Assembly (NCBI GenBank): GCA_011032825.1
Contig: JAADJZ010000008.1
Coordinates: 434,001 to 498,000 of the forward strand
Reading direction: 5' to 3'
DNA length: 64,000 nt
Source of the DNA: Massariosphaeria phaeospora
Lineage: Eukaryota; Ascomycota; Dothideomycetes; Pleosporales
Each line of letters opens with the position of its first letter. Within the stretch, counting starts at the first letter, position 1. Positions 1-11,145 of this stretch are shown here, one piece after another. The position numbers and the translations under genes were made by a program. Under the pieces are notes generated by a model, which saw only the letters and a program-made list of their open reading frames with translations, made no database searches and had not been told where the DNA came from.

Positions 1-274
1 GACCTCGTTTTTCACCTTCTCTTCTCGTCGGATGGTGAGTGTGGCCTAGTTTTGGGAACCGAATGATGGCCTTTGGTCCTCCATCGTTAAAGCGGACGGA
101 AATACAGAAGTTGAACGAGCCCTTCAGGTATCCATCAAATTCCCCTTCAGGACATCCTGGACGGCGACTCGAGACGAAGGCTACGATCTCTTCCTTAGCG
201 TTAAGAACCTTGATTAACCAAGCTCTACACTCGTTGTCAGCCTCAATCTCGGCGATTTCGTCGTATGGAGTCAT
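1..274 (-). pseudogene. Aminoglycoside phosphotransferase-like (APH family) protein, N-terminal part, frameshifted and cut by the window edge
   Basis: On the minus strand an open frame starts at ATG 274-272 (protein begins MTPYDEIAEIEAD). It carries the N-terminal signature of the fungal APH/choline-kinase-like family: a CRAWL segment, then GSFNFCISVRF and AIIRFPKLGHT, the start of the nucleotide-binding lobe. After codon ACT at 40-38 an extra C (base 37) moves the frame; without it the reading continues into EEKVKNEV, which also fits the family. The open frame as it stands therefore runs out of family similarity about 80 residues in. The rest of the gene lies outside the window. Members are mostly uncharacterised kinase-fold proteins, so no substrate is proposed. 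The break could be a real frameshift or a one-base assembly error. An in-frame TAA lies upstream of the ATG, which supports this start. Confidence 0.62.
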
Positions 275-1159
275 TGGAGTAAACTTCAACAGCTCTACAG
301 AGTAGAGCAGACATTAATGATGTAGGTTTTGGGAGATACTAAGTTGTGGCTCGAAGAAGTTGTGTCGCTTGCACTGCACCCTGTACGGTAGTCTGGAAGG
401 TGCACGTCCCTCTCCTCGTCATACGAAATAATGAAATCCCTAACTCTTCCTCAACACCATCACGCATCAAAACCGTCCATCATCATTCTGCAAGGTTAAG
501 GCAACCCGACATCTGCTCGTTTACACGGCGCGTCCTGCGGCTAGCTTCCGATCTCCCGATTCTTCATAGTCGCCGTTTGCAATCCCCAAAGGTCGGCGAG
601 GACGACGTCAGCACGCAAACGAGCACGGTCCGACTCGCACGAGTTCACACCCAGTACTGTCTAGTAGGCAGGGCAGCAGGAACGTGACGATGATGCGCGT
701 ATGGAGGTATCCCGACCGTAGCAGGTGGTAGGGAAGCCTTTTTTCCTATCTTCCCGGGTCAATTCGACGACCGCCATGCCAAGTCATCGTGAACGAACGC
801 CCCGACGCACGTGCCTACCACGTACCCAGCAGGTCCATGACGCTAAGCCCGATCAGCACCCTGCATGGTCAACCGATTGCTCAGTTGCCTGTATCGAGGC
901 GCCACAAGATGCTCAAGCTTCGCATTTACGAGGCAAACGGTGGCATGGCACGGCTAAAATTACGCATTGTGGTCGGCGACCCGGCGGGGCACTAGACATG
1001 CATGGTGACTGTGGAGTGGCCCGACTCCGAAGGCGAGATGGGTCCTTCGTCTCCTTTAAACGGGGAAAGACTATACATACATCTAGGGCTGGGTTTGTTC
1101 TACGTGTTTGAGGGTTGTGCTTTCCACTCAGAATTTGCTACCAAGGCTGCAGCAACAGC
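275..1159. other. Intergenic region between two divergent genes
   Basis: About 0.9 kb between the start of the phosphotransferase-like gene (-) and that of the sulfur transporter (+). It must hold both promoters. Several open frames exist but show no recognisable domain, and I see no repeat or RNA gene. Confidence 0.5.
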
Positions 1160-2213
1160 ATGTTCACTCCAATTGAAACGAGCATTGGCGCTCTCTTACT
1201 TCACCAGGCGACGAGCCTCTTGCTGTATCAGAATGGAACCGTACTGGGAGCTTCGGGATACATGCATCGACTCTTCTCGGCGCCTACCAAGGAAACGCTG
1301 GCATTCTTCGTGGGCATGGCGGCAAGTTTCATATCGTTAAACGCATTCCTCCCAGAGCTGGTGACAAGCTACCCGCCTGCTCCAGCTACACTTCAAGCTG
1401 CACTGGTGACGCTGGGACTTGGTGGGCTTGTTGGGTGGGGAACGAAAGTAAGTGTTGTTTCCCGCGCCGTCCATGACTTTCCGTTTAACAACGAAAAAGC
1501 TATCCAATGGCTGCACCTCCGGACATATGCTCTGCGGACTCTCTCGACTTAACGGACGGTCTGCACTTGCTGTCGCAACATTCTTCCCATCGGCCTTGCT
1601 CACACATCATCTTGTCCATCCAACCCTTCTCACAGATGCCTGTAGCTCCGGCTCGCCCTGCTACATACCAACCTACCCTACCATCGAGACCACGGTCTCA
1701 CTCGTTCTACTCGCGGTAGCGACAGTGATTGCTTCACGGATTCTGCCACAACTCATTGCGGGTGTAACAACATCTGAAGGAAAACCTTCCACCGAACCTC
1801 TCGCTCGGCAAGCGACCCAGTTCTTTGCTGGTCTACAATTCGGTCTCGGCCTACACATCTCGCAGATGGCATCCCCGTCGAAAGTGCTCTCATTCCTGTC
1901 GTTTCCGAATATGAATGCTTGGGACCCTTCGATGGTATTGGTAATCCTTTTCGGAATACTACCTAACTTGATGGAGAACCAAATACGAGGATTCGAGAAG
2001 CCACCGCTCTTCAACCAGAGATTCGAGTTACCGAAATTGACGCTCAAGGATACCGACTGGAAGTTCGTTGCTGGAGCGGCAGCATTTGGCGTTGGCTGGG
2101 GTATGACAGGGACATGTCCAGGCCCGGCCGTGCTCAGGGCTATGGCGCAGCCATCGTGGGGTCTGTTGTGGATTGGCGGATTTTGGATAGGAGGACAGAC
2201 GGCTGGCAGCTAG
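1160..2213 (+). CDS. YeeE/YedE-family sulfur-compound transporter, fungal two-repeat form
   Basis: Coding exons are 1160-1447 and 1500-2213; the 52-nt intron has a GTAAGT donor and AAAAAG acceptor and joins in phase 0. The 333-residue product is strongly hydrophobic with several membrane spans. Residues 99-109 read NGCTSGHMLCG, the cysteine signature of YeeE/YedE (TsuA-like) proteins, and a second cysteine motif, TGTCPGP, lies near residue 302. In bacteria TsuA passes thiosulfate through the membrane by way of such conserved cysteines, so uptake or movement of a reduced sulfur compound is the likely role; the fungal substrate is not known. The ATG at 1160 is chosen because the protein then begins directly with MFTPIETSIGALL, the first helix of the family. 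The stop is followed at once by a decayed gene. Confidence 0.85.
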
Positions 2214-2214
2214 C

Positions 2215-2868
2215 GAGTACCGTAGTGCAGGAACATCTGATCAACTATGGCTCGCACTTGTGTTCTTGAACGAGACGTGCACGGGCTCCTTTACTTTCAC
2301 ATACGGCCGCAACGACGACGAGAAGCGTGAACACTGCTGCTCCAGATTCCGCACCGTGCTGAGCGGGTGCCAGACTGATACCATTACCGAGAAGAAGGGC
2401 GGCACACTAAGCGACGTCTGTGCTATGTATACACGATCCGGACGTCCAAGGAAAACGAGGAGACTCATTCCCGTATGCAAGCTGGTACAAGGATCAGGGC
2501 GATTTTGAGTGCGAGGAAGCGGACGGAGGTAATGGGGAAGAAGCGCTGCATATACTACTACTTCGGGTATCCTAGGATTACAGATGTTCTCAAGATGCCT
2601 GAGAGTAGTAACTGCGAGGATGTGAATGGCGCGGCCCTCGTTATCAACTGGCTGGTGCCTGCACGCTGGAGTCAAAAGACGATACCCTCTTCCTGTATAT
2701 ACTTTTCTAAAATATTACCTTTCTATTGCACTCTATTGTCCTAGCAGAGCTGTCTCCTTAATGGCGTAGATGCCAGCAGGATTCGAAGATGTGTACTTCT
2801 AGAACAATGGCTACAGTGCCTACCTGACGACAACTGGAAACGAAGCTCGCTGGTATATTGAGGTGTAG
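2215..2868 (+). pseudogene. Decayed gene for a small cysteine-containing, probably secreted-type protein
   Basis: Coding-like sequence can be followed across three frames. From about 2236 one frame reads LALVFLNETCTGSFTF and continues to SGCQTDTITEKKGG and DVCAMYT near 2430. A +1 shift is then needed to enter HDPDVQGKRGDSF and YKDQGDFECEEADGG (about 2430-2545). A further shift leads to CIYYYFGYPRITDVL and SSNCEDVNG (about 2545-2640). The last block reads DVYF, then TAG at 2800-2802, then NNGYSAYLTTTGNEAR and a natural-looking TAG at 2866-2868. No in-frame ATG or signal peptide remains at the 5' end. Two frameshifts plus one nonsense codon argue for a relic rather than introns, since no GT-AG pairs bridge the breaks. 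The family could not be named. Confidence 0.5.
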
Positions 2869-3190
2869 AGATGAAGGCATCATGAGTGCGTAGGCGGGTT
2901 GGCTCGAAGGACGTTTGCGAAATCAGCAGGTGAAAGCACGGTGGCGACGGCAGGTGGTTGGGGCACGGACGCTAGCCCGAAAGCTTGTTAGCGCGCACCT
3001 GCCCCAGCTTCTGCCTTTTTCCTTTGGTCTCAACGGCCGATCTCTTTATCCTCGCTCGACCCACCCGCGCAACAACGATTGCAACCCCCCAACGCTTTTG
3101 CGTCAACTCTCATCGCTCTTCTCCTTCCTCAAACATCTACCAACATCGAACTCCAACTGCGCTTGCCTGTCCAAGCTACGTGTCGACGCC
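2869..3190 (+). other. Promoter and 5' leader of the KH-domain gene
   Basis: A 322-nt gap. From about 3000 to the ATG at 3191 it is pyrimidine-rich (CTTCTGCC, CTTTTTCC, CTTCTCC runs), typical of fungal core promoters and leaders. No other feature seen. Confidence 0.45.
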
Positions 3191-5081
3191 ATGTCTGCAA
3201 CTCCAGACATCTCCGCCATCCTCGCGGCCCTCGGTATGCTTCCAACTGTGCTGCCATCACGGACAGCAGAGACTAACCACCCAATAAGCTGCACGCCCTT
3301 CAGCGACGCCTTCACAAACCCCACAGCAGCAGCCGCCGCCCCAGGGACTGCCTGCGGGTTATCCTGGCGCGCTGTCTAACCCAACGCCTCCTGCCATGCC
3401 AGGCTATAACCTTCCGCATCCAACAAACTCGGGGAGTCTCGACCTCAGCGCAATCAAGCCAGTGAGCTCTGGCTCAGTGAGCATTCAAGATGCGCTGGCC
3501 AAAGCCCGTGGCTTCGCAGCCCAGAAAGGCCTTGCTTATGACGCACGACCAGGTAGTCCTGCTGTTTGGACGGCTCCTGGCGCAGCACCATCTGCTTACG
3601 CCGCAACAGTGCACCAAGAGGACCCGCGACTGAACGGCCGACAGTTTCCCCGGTCGCGCTCTCGGTCGCGGTCGCCCCAACGCCGCGATAATGCACGTGA
3701 TAGCTACAACCCATACCGAGACGAACGACGAGAGGACCCGCGACGTGGCGGCACAGGCTATAGTAGAGATCGTTCCCGCTCTCCTCGGGGACGCAATACA
3801 AATTCTCCCCCTCGAGGCTATGGCGCTCGTGATCGTTCCCCGCCTCCAAATGACAACTCAGAGGTGATTCTGATTGATTCTTCTTTGGTGGGTCTCGTGA
3901 TTGGACGTCAAGGTGAGAGCCTTCGTCGCATTGAGCGCGAGTCGGCAACAAGGATCCAGTTCATCAACGGCCCTGAGAGCGGACCGCAGCGACAGTGCCG
4001 CATCACCGGCAGCCAAGGTGCTCGACTTGCTGCAAAGCGCGAGATCAATCGCATCATTGAAGAAAATGGGGGCAACCCTGCGCGTGAAACTGGGCATAAT
4101 GCGCGGAGTGGGTCCAAAACCGTCGTTCCCGCTGCTGTCGCTGTCGAACAGCAACCTGCTCTTCGTGATGGTGAGCAGTCTTCTCAGATTATGGTCCCTG
4201 ATCGTACTGTGGGGCTCATAATCGGTCGGGGTGGTGAGACCATCCGTGATCTGCAAGAACGCAGTGGCTGCCACGTTAACATCGTTGGTGAAAACAAGAG
4301 CGTGAACGGCCTCCGCCCTGTGAACCTCATCGGAAGTCCTGCTGCTGCTGCTCATGCCAAAGAGCTCATAATGGAAATCGTCGACAGTGACACCAAGACC
4401 ATGGGGGAAAACAACGGCCCACCACCGGCCAGTGTCAATACCAATACCAACACCAATTTCAGCACCAGCAACAATAACAGGCGTGAAAATTTCGACCCTT
4501 ACAGTGGTGGTGCGGGCAAGATCAATGACACTGTCATGGTTCCTTCGGATGCGGTCGGTATGATTATCGGCAAAGGTGGTGAAACAATCAAGGAAATGCA
4601 GTCAACCACTGGTTGTAAGATCAACGTGTCTCAAGCCTCAGGCGCCGACATTGAGCGTGAGATCGGTCTGGTCGGTACACGTCAAGCGATCGACGACGCG
4701 AAGAAGGCGATCTGGGACAAGGTCGATTCAGTGGTAAGTGGACATGGTGGTGGTGGAATCTGCGAACTGTACGCTAACCTTGCCAAGAAGGAGAAGAATG
4801 GTGGAGGCTATGGTGGCGGCAATAGACGCGGTGGTGGCCGAGACAACGCAAACTTTAATGATAGCTACTCACAGCAGCAACCGTCGTATGGACAGTCCCA
4901 TGGTGCGGGACAGAATCTGCCGCAAGCGCAGGCCAATGCACCGCCCCAAGGAGAAGCTGGCGCCGCTGACCCTTACGCCGTTTACGGTGGCTACCAAAAT
5001 TACTTGGCCATGTGGTATTCGTCATATGCACAGCAACAGCAGCAAGGAGGCCAAGGTGACCAGCGACCACCGGGCGCGTAG
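3191..5081 (+). CDS. RNA-binding protein with three KH domains
   Basis: Exons are 3191-3233, 3289-4733 and 4788-5081. Intron 1 (55 nt, GTATGC...CTAAC...AAG) splits an alanine codon. A second probable intron, 4734-4787, has GTAAGT, GCTAAC and AAG but is 54 nt long, in frame and stop-free, so the product is 593 residues if spliced and 611 if retained. Three KH domains carry GXXG loops GRQG (about 220), GRGG (about 327) and GKGG (about 442), an arrangement like the FUSE-binding/hnRNP K group. An Arg-Ser-rich stretch (residues about 130-190) precedes KH1, and a Gly/Gln/Tyr-rich tail follows KH3. Such proteins bind single-stranded RNA or DNA and act in splicing, mRNA stability or localisation; the specific target cannot be told from sequence. 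The start is supported by the conserved-looking opening MSATPDISAILAAL. Confidence 0.9.
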
Positions 5082-6187
5082 ACAGTCATGTGTTCCTGTG
5101 ACGCTGATGCATGTTGCTGAGTCTTGACCGATTGATGCTTGCTTGCATGACCGATCTGAGGATGACATGCTTGACTCCAAGGACTTTACGCAAACTCTGA
5201 CTTGCCGACGGAGCTGCAACTTCCTCATCAACTCGCGGAAATGAGCTTTAGTCTGCGTGCTTCATACGTCGACCCTCGGATTTGCTTATCGATGACTTGG
5301 ACCCTTGTTTATATCGAACCGGATCTCTGCTTCCCTGATCACTTTCTTGACTCGACCATTCTTTACCTCTACTTCGACGCGGGTGACTATAAGGGCAGCC
5401 CACACGATATCTCACTGTACACATCAGGGTAGCGTATATCCTTACAGAAGTGAGCAACACGGTACGATTGGAATATGGATATCGGTGACACCACAGATGA
5501 CGCGACTGTCTGCCCATGACTGTCCCCCCACTCAGCAACCACACTATTCGGATTTTCACTGGTTTCTTCGCTTTTTTCTAAGGTCAATATCTTAGTGCTA
5601 TGACCGCCATCGGCCCTCTCCGTATTACATGCCAGTTGGATTGTAGGACATATCTATGCGCCTTATTCATCCACGGGGAACTCGGATTCTACAAAAGTAC
5701 TAGTGTTCGCGTCCATATTTACGGTGGGCAGGGTGTGCCCAGTAGGCCTTTTTGCGTTTCTTTTGCAACCGGAAAAACGGCGGACGTCTGCCTCTGTATC
5801 TGCGGATTGACTGCGCGGTATTGGTGGACTATATTTCTTATCCTCTTTCCATTTTTCTCTTTCTGCGTATTAGTGTATGATTAGATATAACAAACGGTTT
5901 GAGTCGCTTGCAACTATCGGGAAGCTCAATATCACGTTCACCATCTCTCGCATGCTGGCCAACTTCGGAGAGTTATCTAGCACCGCCGTGACTCTAACTT
6001 GTTCCTAGTACTAGCCAGCATTGTTCTAGTGTACTCACATTTTCAGCATTTATGAGCTACGTAAAGCTAGCGTGAATGGGTTCTTTGAAATTTACTAAAT
6101 TAGTGGCAAGAGGATGGCGTGGGCGTAAAAACTGGCGGAACCAAATCTGTCACGGGTCCCACGAGGGGGTTTACGAGAATCCACACA

Positions 6188-6201
6188 GCGGACCTCTCCG
6201 C
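6188..6201. promoter_or_regulatory. GCGG-N6-CCGC palindrome, possible UaY-type site
   Basis: The bases GCGG and CCGC are separated by six (ACCTCT), about 430 bases before the xanthine dehydrogenase ATG. In Aspergillus nidulans the purine regulator UaY binds TCGG-N6-CCGA upstream of purine genes including hxA. The core CGG-N6-CCG is identical here while the outer base pair differs. Regulator identity is inferred. Confidence 0.4.
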
Positions 6202-6343
6202 CTACTCAAGACTTACAGCAAAACAAAATACACGGGCGTCAAGTTTGCAGTTTTCTGCACATGCCAGCTGAACAAAGCAAACCCTTGCCGAGCCGCGACG
6301 CACGGCATGGAGGGGCAAATCCCCGCCGCTAGCCTCCTGGAAA

Positions 6344-6357
6344 GCGGCGACGGCCGC
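6344..6357. promoter_or_regulatory. Second GCGG-N6-CCGC palindrome, possible UaY-type site
   Basis: The same half-sites and spacing (centre CGACGG) about 275 bases before the xanthine dehydrogenase ATG. Two copies with identical half-sites within 170 bases are unlikely to be chance, although the surrounding DNA is GC-rich. Confidence 0.42.
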
Positions 6358-6390
6358 CTCCTGTCTGCCCGCCACAGCGGGGAACGACGG

Positions 6391-6397
6391 TGATAAG
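6391..6397 (+). promoter_or_regulatory. GATA-factor site (TGATAAG), possible AreA/Nit2 site
   Basis: TGATAAG matches the HGATAR consensus of the nitrogen regulators AreA/Nit2 and lies 34 bases after the second palindrome, about 235 bases before the ATG. Purine catabolism in ascomycetes is under joint specific and nitrogen control, which fits. Confidence 0.4.
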
Positions 6398-6629
6398 AGA
6401 ACGGTTCGGTGTGCAACTCATTATTGGCGCGATTTGTTTTTTCAGACTGGAGCTGATCGAAGCGTACCCGCATATCTACGTGCTCACCCCGGTACTAGAG
6501 CTTACAGGTCCCCACATTCCTCACTTCCCTTTCAGACTTCCTAGGGTCCTTTTTGAATACTTCCCCACTACGACTGTGTTGCGCTGTTTGAGTATTTTGT
6601 TTCTTCTGGGCGTGGAATACACATAGAGT

Positions 6630-9600
6630 ATGGCTTCTGGCGTCGCGGAGCCCGCCGTCTCGCAAGAGTCTAGTCGGAGCTTGGAGGCGGTTACGAAAGA
6701 ATACGACGATACGCTGCGGTTTTATTTGAATGGGACGAAGGTCACGTTAGACGATGCGGATCCGGAGGTTACGCTGCTGGAGTACTTGAGGGGCGTGGGG
6801 TTGACGGGGACGAAGTTGGGATGTGCCGAGGGAGGTTGCGGTGCGTGTACTGTTGTAGGTTCGCCACTGAAGCTCCTCTCGTTGCGGAATCTGAAGAATG
6901 GAAAGTAGAGAAGTGCAGTTACTAACTGGGAATAGGTCGTTTCGCAGTTCAATCCTACGACCAAAAAGATCTATCACGCGTCGGTTAATGCGTGTCTTGC
7001 GCCGTTGGTCAGCGTTGACGGGAAGCACGTTATCACAGTAGAGGGCATTGGCAACGTCAAGAGGCCGCATCCGGTGCAGGAACGGATTGCAAAAGGGAAT
7101 GGGAGTCAGTGTGGTTTTTGCACGCCAGGAATTGTTATGGTATGTTCGCTAATCTGGTGTAGGTGAAGGGGTGGATGCTAATGGAGACTTTGCAGAGTTT
7201 ATATGCCCTCCTTCGGAACTACGATGCGCCGAGCGAGCACGATGTCGAAGAAGCGTTCGACGGGAACTTGTGCCGGTGTACGGGATACAGGCCTATATTG
7301 GATGCGGCGCAAAGCTTCAGTGTGAAATCAGGCTGCGGGAAGGCTACTACAAACGGCGGGAGTGGATGCTGTATGGAGAACGGCGCGAAGGGATCCAGTG
7401 GCGGATGCTGTAAGAGCAACGACGCAGACGGGGACACCCAACCCATAAAGCGATTCACACCTCCCGACTTCATCGAATACAATCCCGACACCGAACTCAT
7501 CTTCCCACCCGCACTACGCAAACACGATTTCAAACCCTTGGCTTTTGGAAACAAGAGGAAGAAATGGTATAGGCCAGTGACTCTGCAGCAACTTCTCGAG
7601 ATCAAGGATGTGTATCCGTCTGCAAAGATTATTGCAGGGTCGACGGAAACACAGATTGAGATCAAGTTCAAGGGGATGAACTACAGCGCGTCGGTCTTCG
7701 TTGGCGATATACCCGAGCTGCGCAATTTTTCTTTCCACGATGAGTACCTGGAAATCGGTGGGAACGTTATCTTGACAGATCTAGAGAAGATATGTGAGGA
7801 TGCGGTGGAGCATTACGGGCAAGTGCGCGGACAACCCTTCGCCACGATCTTGAAGCAAATACGATATTTTGCGGGACGGCAGATCAGGAACGTAGGGACG
7901 CCCGCAGGGAATCTTGCGACTGCGAGTCCTATATCGGACTTAAATCCGGTGTTTGTGGCGAGTAATGCTACGCTTGTAGCAAAGAGCTTGAAGGAGACGA
8001 CGGAGATCCCTATGGCAGAGTTCTTCAAGGGCTATCGAATGACCGCTTTACCCCCACATGCCATCATCGCAAGCTTAAGGATTCCGATAGCGAAAGAAAA
8101 GGGCGAGTATATGCGCGCGTACAAGCAAGCTAAGAGGAAGGATGACGATATCGCGATTGTGAACGCTGCTTTGAGAGTCTCACTTGGCGAAGGGGATGTG
8201 GTCGAGAGCGTGGATCTAGTGTATGGAGGCATGGCGCCGACTACAATACACGCGAAGAAGGCGATGGAGTTCCTACAAGGCAAGAAATTTACTGATCTAG
8301 CAACTCTCGAGGGCGTCATGAGCGCACTAGAAGAAGATTTCGATCTCAGGTTCGGCGTGCCGGGCGGTATGGCGACGTATAGGAAATCCCTCGCGCTCAG
8401 TTTCTTCTATAAATTCTACCACGAAGTGCTAGCTGAGCTGCATGTCGAAGAGGCCGATACCCAAGCTATTGGTGAGATTGAGCGGGATATCAGTTCTGGA
8501 GAGAAGGACCACAAGGCCTCGGAAGCATATACACAGAAGATTTTGGGGTCAGAGAAACCGCATGTTGCGGCAATGCAGCAGTGCACCGGGGAAGCACAGT
8601 ATACGGACGATATTCCACTGCAGAGGAACGAGCTATATGGCTGTTTGGTGTTGTCGACGAAAGCGCATGCAAAATTACTCAAGGTTGACGCAGAGCCAGC
8701 TCTGGATCTACCTGGTGTCGCGGCTTGGGTCGATCATCACGACTTGGCTTCTCCAGAGGCGAATTGGTGGGGAGCGCCGGCTTGCGACGAGACGTTCTTC
8801 GCTGTCGATGAAGTCTTTACTGCTGGCCAAACCATCGGTATGGTCCTGGCTGATACCGCAAAGCGCGCCGAACAAGCTGCGAGGGCTGTCAAGATTGAGT
8901 ACGAAGAACTCCCGGCTATCTTCACGATCGAGGAAGCTATCGAAAAGGAAAGCTACTTCAACCATTATCGCTATATCAAGAAAGGAGACACTGACAAGGC
9001 GTTTGCTGAGGCAGATCATGTCTTCACTGGCACTGCACGCATGGGCGGCCAGGAGCACTTCTATCTCGAGACACAAGCTTGCGTAGCAGTGCCAAAACCC
9101 GAGAATGGCGAGATGGAGATCTTCAGCAGCACGCAGAATCCGGCGGAGACACAGGCATATGTGTCGAAGGTGGTCGGCGTGGCAGCGAACAAGATCGTCA
9201 CGAGGGTGAAGCGCATGGGTGGTGGCTTCGGGGGTAAAGAGACGCGGTCGATTCAGCTGGCAGGTATTGTTGCTTGTGCAGCAAACAAGGTACGTCGTCC
9301 GGTAAGATGCATGTTGAACCGAGATAAGGACATCATGACCTCTGGGCAGCGGCATCCTTTCCTCGCCCGCTGGAAAGTCGCCGTCAACAAAGATGGCAAA
9401 CTCCAAGCTCTAGATGCGGACGTGTTCTGCAACGGCGGCTGGAGTCAAGATCTCTCAGGGGCAGTCGTCGAGCGCTCACTCTCCCACATCGACAACGTAT
9501 ACTCGATCCCCAACATCCACGTACGAGGGCGAGTCGCCAAAACGAACACGGTATCCAACACGGCATTCCGAGGCTTCGGCGGACCCCAAGGCATGTTCAT

Positions 9601-10951
9601 CTCGGAAACGTACATGGAAGAAGTCGCCGACCACCTCAACATGCCCGTCGAGGAGCTCCGCCAAATCAACATGTACAGTCCCGAAACCAACATGATCACG
9701 CACTTCAACCAAGAGCTCCGCGACTGGTACGTCCCGCTCATGTACCGCCAGATCCAAGACGAAAGCAATTACACCGCCCGCCGCTCAGCCATCACAGCGC
9801 ACAACAAAAGCCACAAGTGGAACAAGCGCGGCCTCGCCCTCATCCCCACCAAGTTCGGCATCTCCTTCACCGCGCTGTTCCTCAACCAAGCCGGCGCCCT
9901 CGTGCACATCTACCACGACGGCTCCGTGCTCGTCGCCCACGGCGGCACGGAAATGGGCCAGGGCCTACACACCAAAATGACCATGATTGCCGCCGAAGCG
10001 CTCCAGATCCCGCTGGCCGACGTCTTCGTCTCGGAAACAGCGACCAACACCGTCGCCAACGCCTCCTCAACCGCCGCATCCGCGTCCTCGGACCTCAACG
10101 GCTACGCCATCGCCCACGCCTGCGCGCAGCTGACCGCGCGCCTGGCGCCCTACCGCGCCAAACTCGGCGCCGCCGCCCCCCTGCGCGCCGTCGCCCACGC
10201 CGCCTACTTCGACCGCGTCAACCTGTCCGCGCAGGGCTTCTACAAGACGCCTGACATCGGCTACATCTGGGGCGCCAACACGGGCCAGATGTTCTTCTAC
10301 TTCACGCAGGGGGTTGCGGCCGCCGAGGTCGAGATCGACACGCTCACCGGCGACTGGACGTGTCGGCGCGCGGACATCAAGATGGATGTCGGCCGCAGCA
10401 TCAATCCGGCCATCGACTACGGCCAGATTGAGGGCGCGTTTGTGCAGGGCCAGGGCTTGTTTACCACCGAGGAGAGTTTGTGGATGCGGGCGAGCGGGGG
10501 TGTCGCGACGAAGGGGCCCGGCGCGTATAAGATTCCGGGGTTTAGGGATATTCCGCAGGTGTTTAATGTTAGTTTGCTCAAGGACGTCGAGTGGGAGAAT
10601 CTGCGCACGATTCAGCGGTCGCGCGGTGTCGGTATGTTTGTTGGACTTTTCCCCTTTGACCCCTATTTTGATTCCCCCCCCTTAGCACATCTAACCCCCT
10701 TTTCCATTCTATGCATGCATTCTGGCTGACACGGAAAAGGCGAACCCCCGCTCTTCATGGGCAGCGCCGTCTTCTTCGCCATCCGCGACGCGCTCAAGGC
10801 CGCGCGCGCCGAGTTCGGCGAGACGAGCGTGCTGCGCCTGCAGAGTCCGGCTACGCCTGAGCGCATCCGCGTGTCGTGTGCGGATCCGATCATCAAGCGG
10901 GCGTGGGTGGAGCCCCAGGAGGGGGAGAAGAGCTTCTTCATCTCGATATGA
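6630..10951 (+). CDS. hxA: Xanthine dehydrogenase (purine hydroxylase I)
   Basis: Four exons, 6630-6854, 6936-7139, 7196-10631 and 10740-10951, give 1358 residues, a normal fungal length. It oxidises hypoxanthine and xanthine to urate in the cytosol with NAD+. The N-terminal [2Fe-2S] cluster has C65, C70, C73 and C95; the second has CGFC (134-137) and CRC (169-171). A Gly/Cys-rich linker follows (residues about 185-210), then the FAD domain and the two molybdenum-cofactor domains. Catalytic residues are present: [10 protein letters not shown] (Glu equivalent to bovine E802), VVERSL (Arg880), FRGFGG (Phe914), SFT (Phe1009/Thr1010) and VGEPPLF, whose Glu at about 1290 matches E1261. Introns of 81, 56 and 108 nt interrupt it; each join restores a conserved segment. 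Putative purine and nitrogen control sites lie upstream. Confidence 0.95.
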
Positions 10952-11145
10952 GTAGAGTATGTGTTGGATTGTGCGTCACTGTTGTGTATGGTGGGAGCAT
11001 AGACGGCGGTTTGGGCATGTGGCTGGAGAAACGAATTTTCTTCTGTTTCAGGGGGATGATGGTTATGTTAACGTGGACAGTTCACATTTATCTTTACAGA
11101 GCCGATTTGTATCCAAAACGCTAGACAATGAGGAGAGAGGGGTGT

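Larger units (their letters stand above)
5082..6629. other. Intergenic region with the upstream control region of xanthine dehydrogenase
   Basis: About 1.5 kb after the KH gene. The first kilobase shows no gene. The distal part is the promoter region of the downstream gene and holds the palindromes and GATA site listed separately. Confidence 0.5.

Noticed and set aside
725..1340. Several plus-strand open frames upstream of the sulfur transporter
   Set aside because: No domain or signal; they overlap each other and partly lack ATG starts.
5600..5884. Plus-strand 94-codon frame with a hydrophobic end
   Set aside because: Composition looks non-coding, there is no recognisable motif, and it lies in a spacer with stops in all neighbouring frames.
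9310..9345. Lys in [10 protein letters not shown] of xanthine dehydrogenase as a lost catalytic Glu
   Set aside because: The catalytic Glu (bovine E802) lies in [10 protein letters not shown], which is intact; the RDKD position is not a known catalytic residue.
9817..10254. Overlapping Arg/Pro-rich open frames within xanthine dehydrogenase
   Set aside because: They arise from the GC-rich third positions of the molybdenum-domain coding sequence on the same locus.
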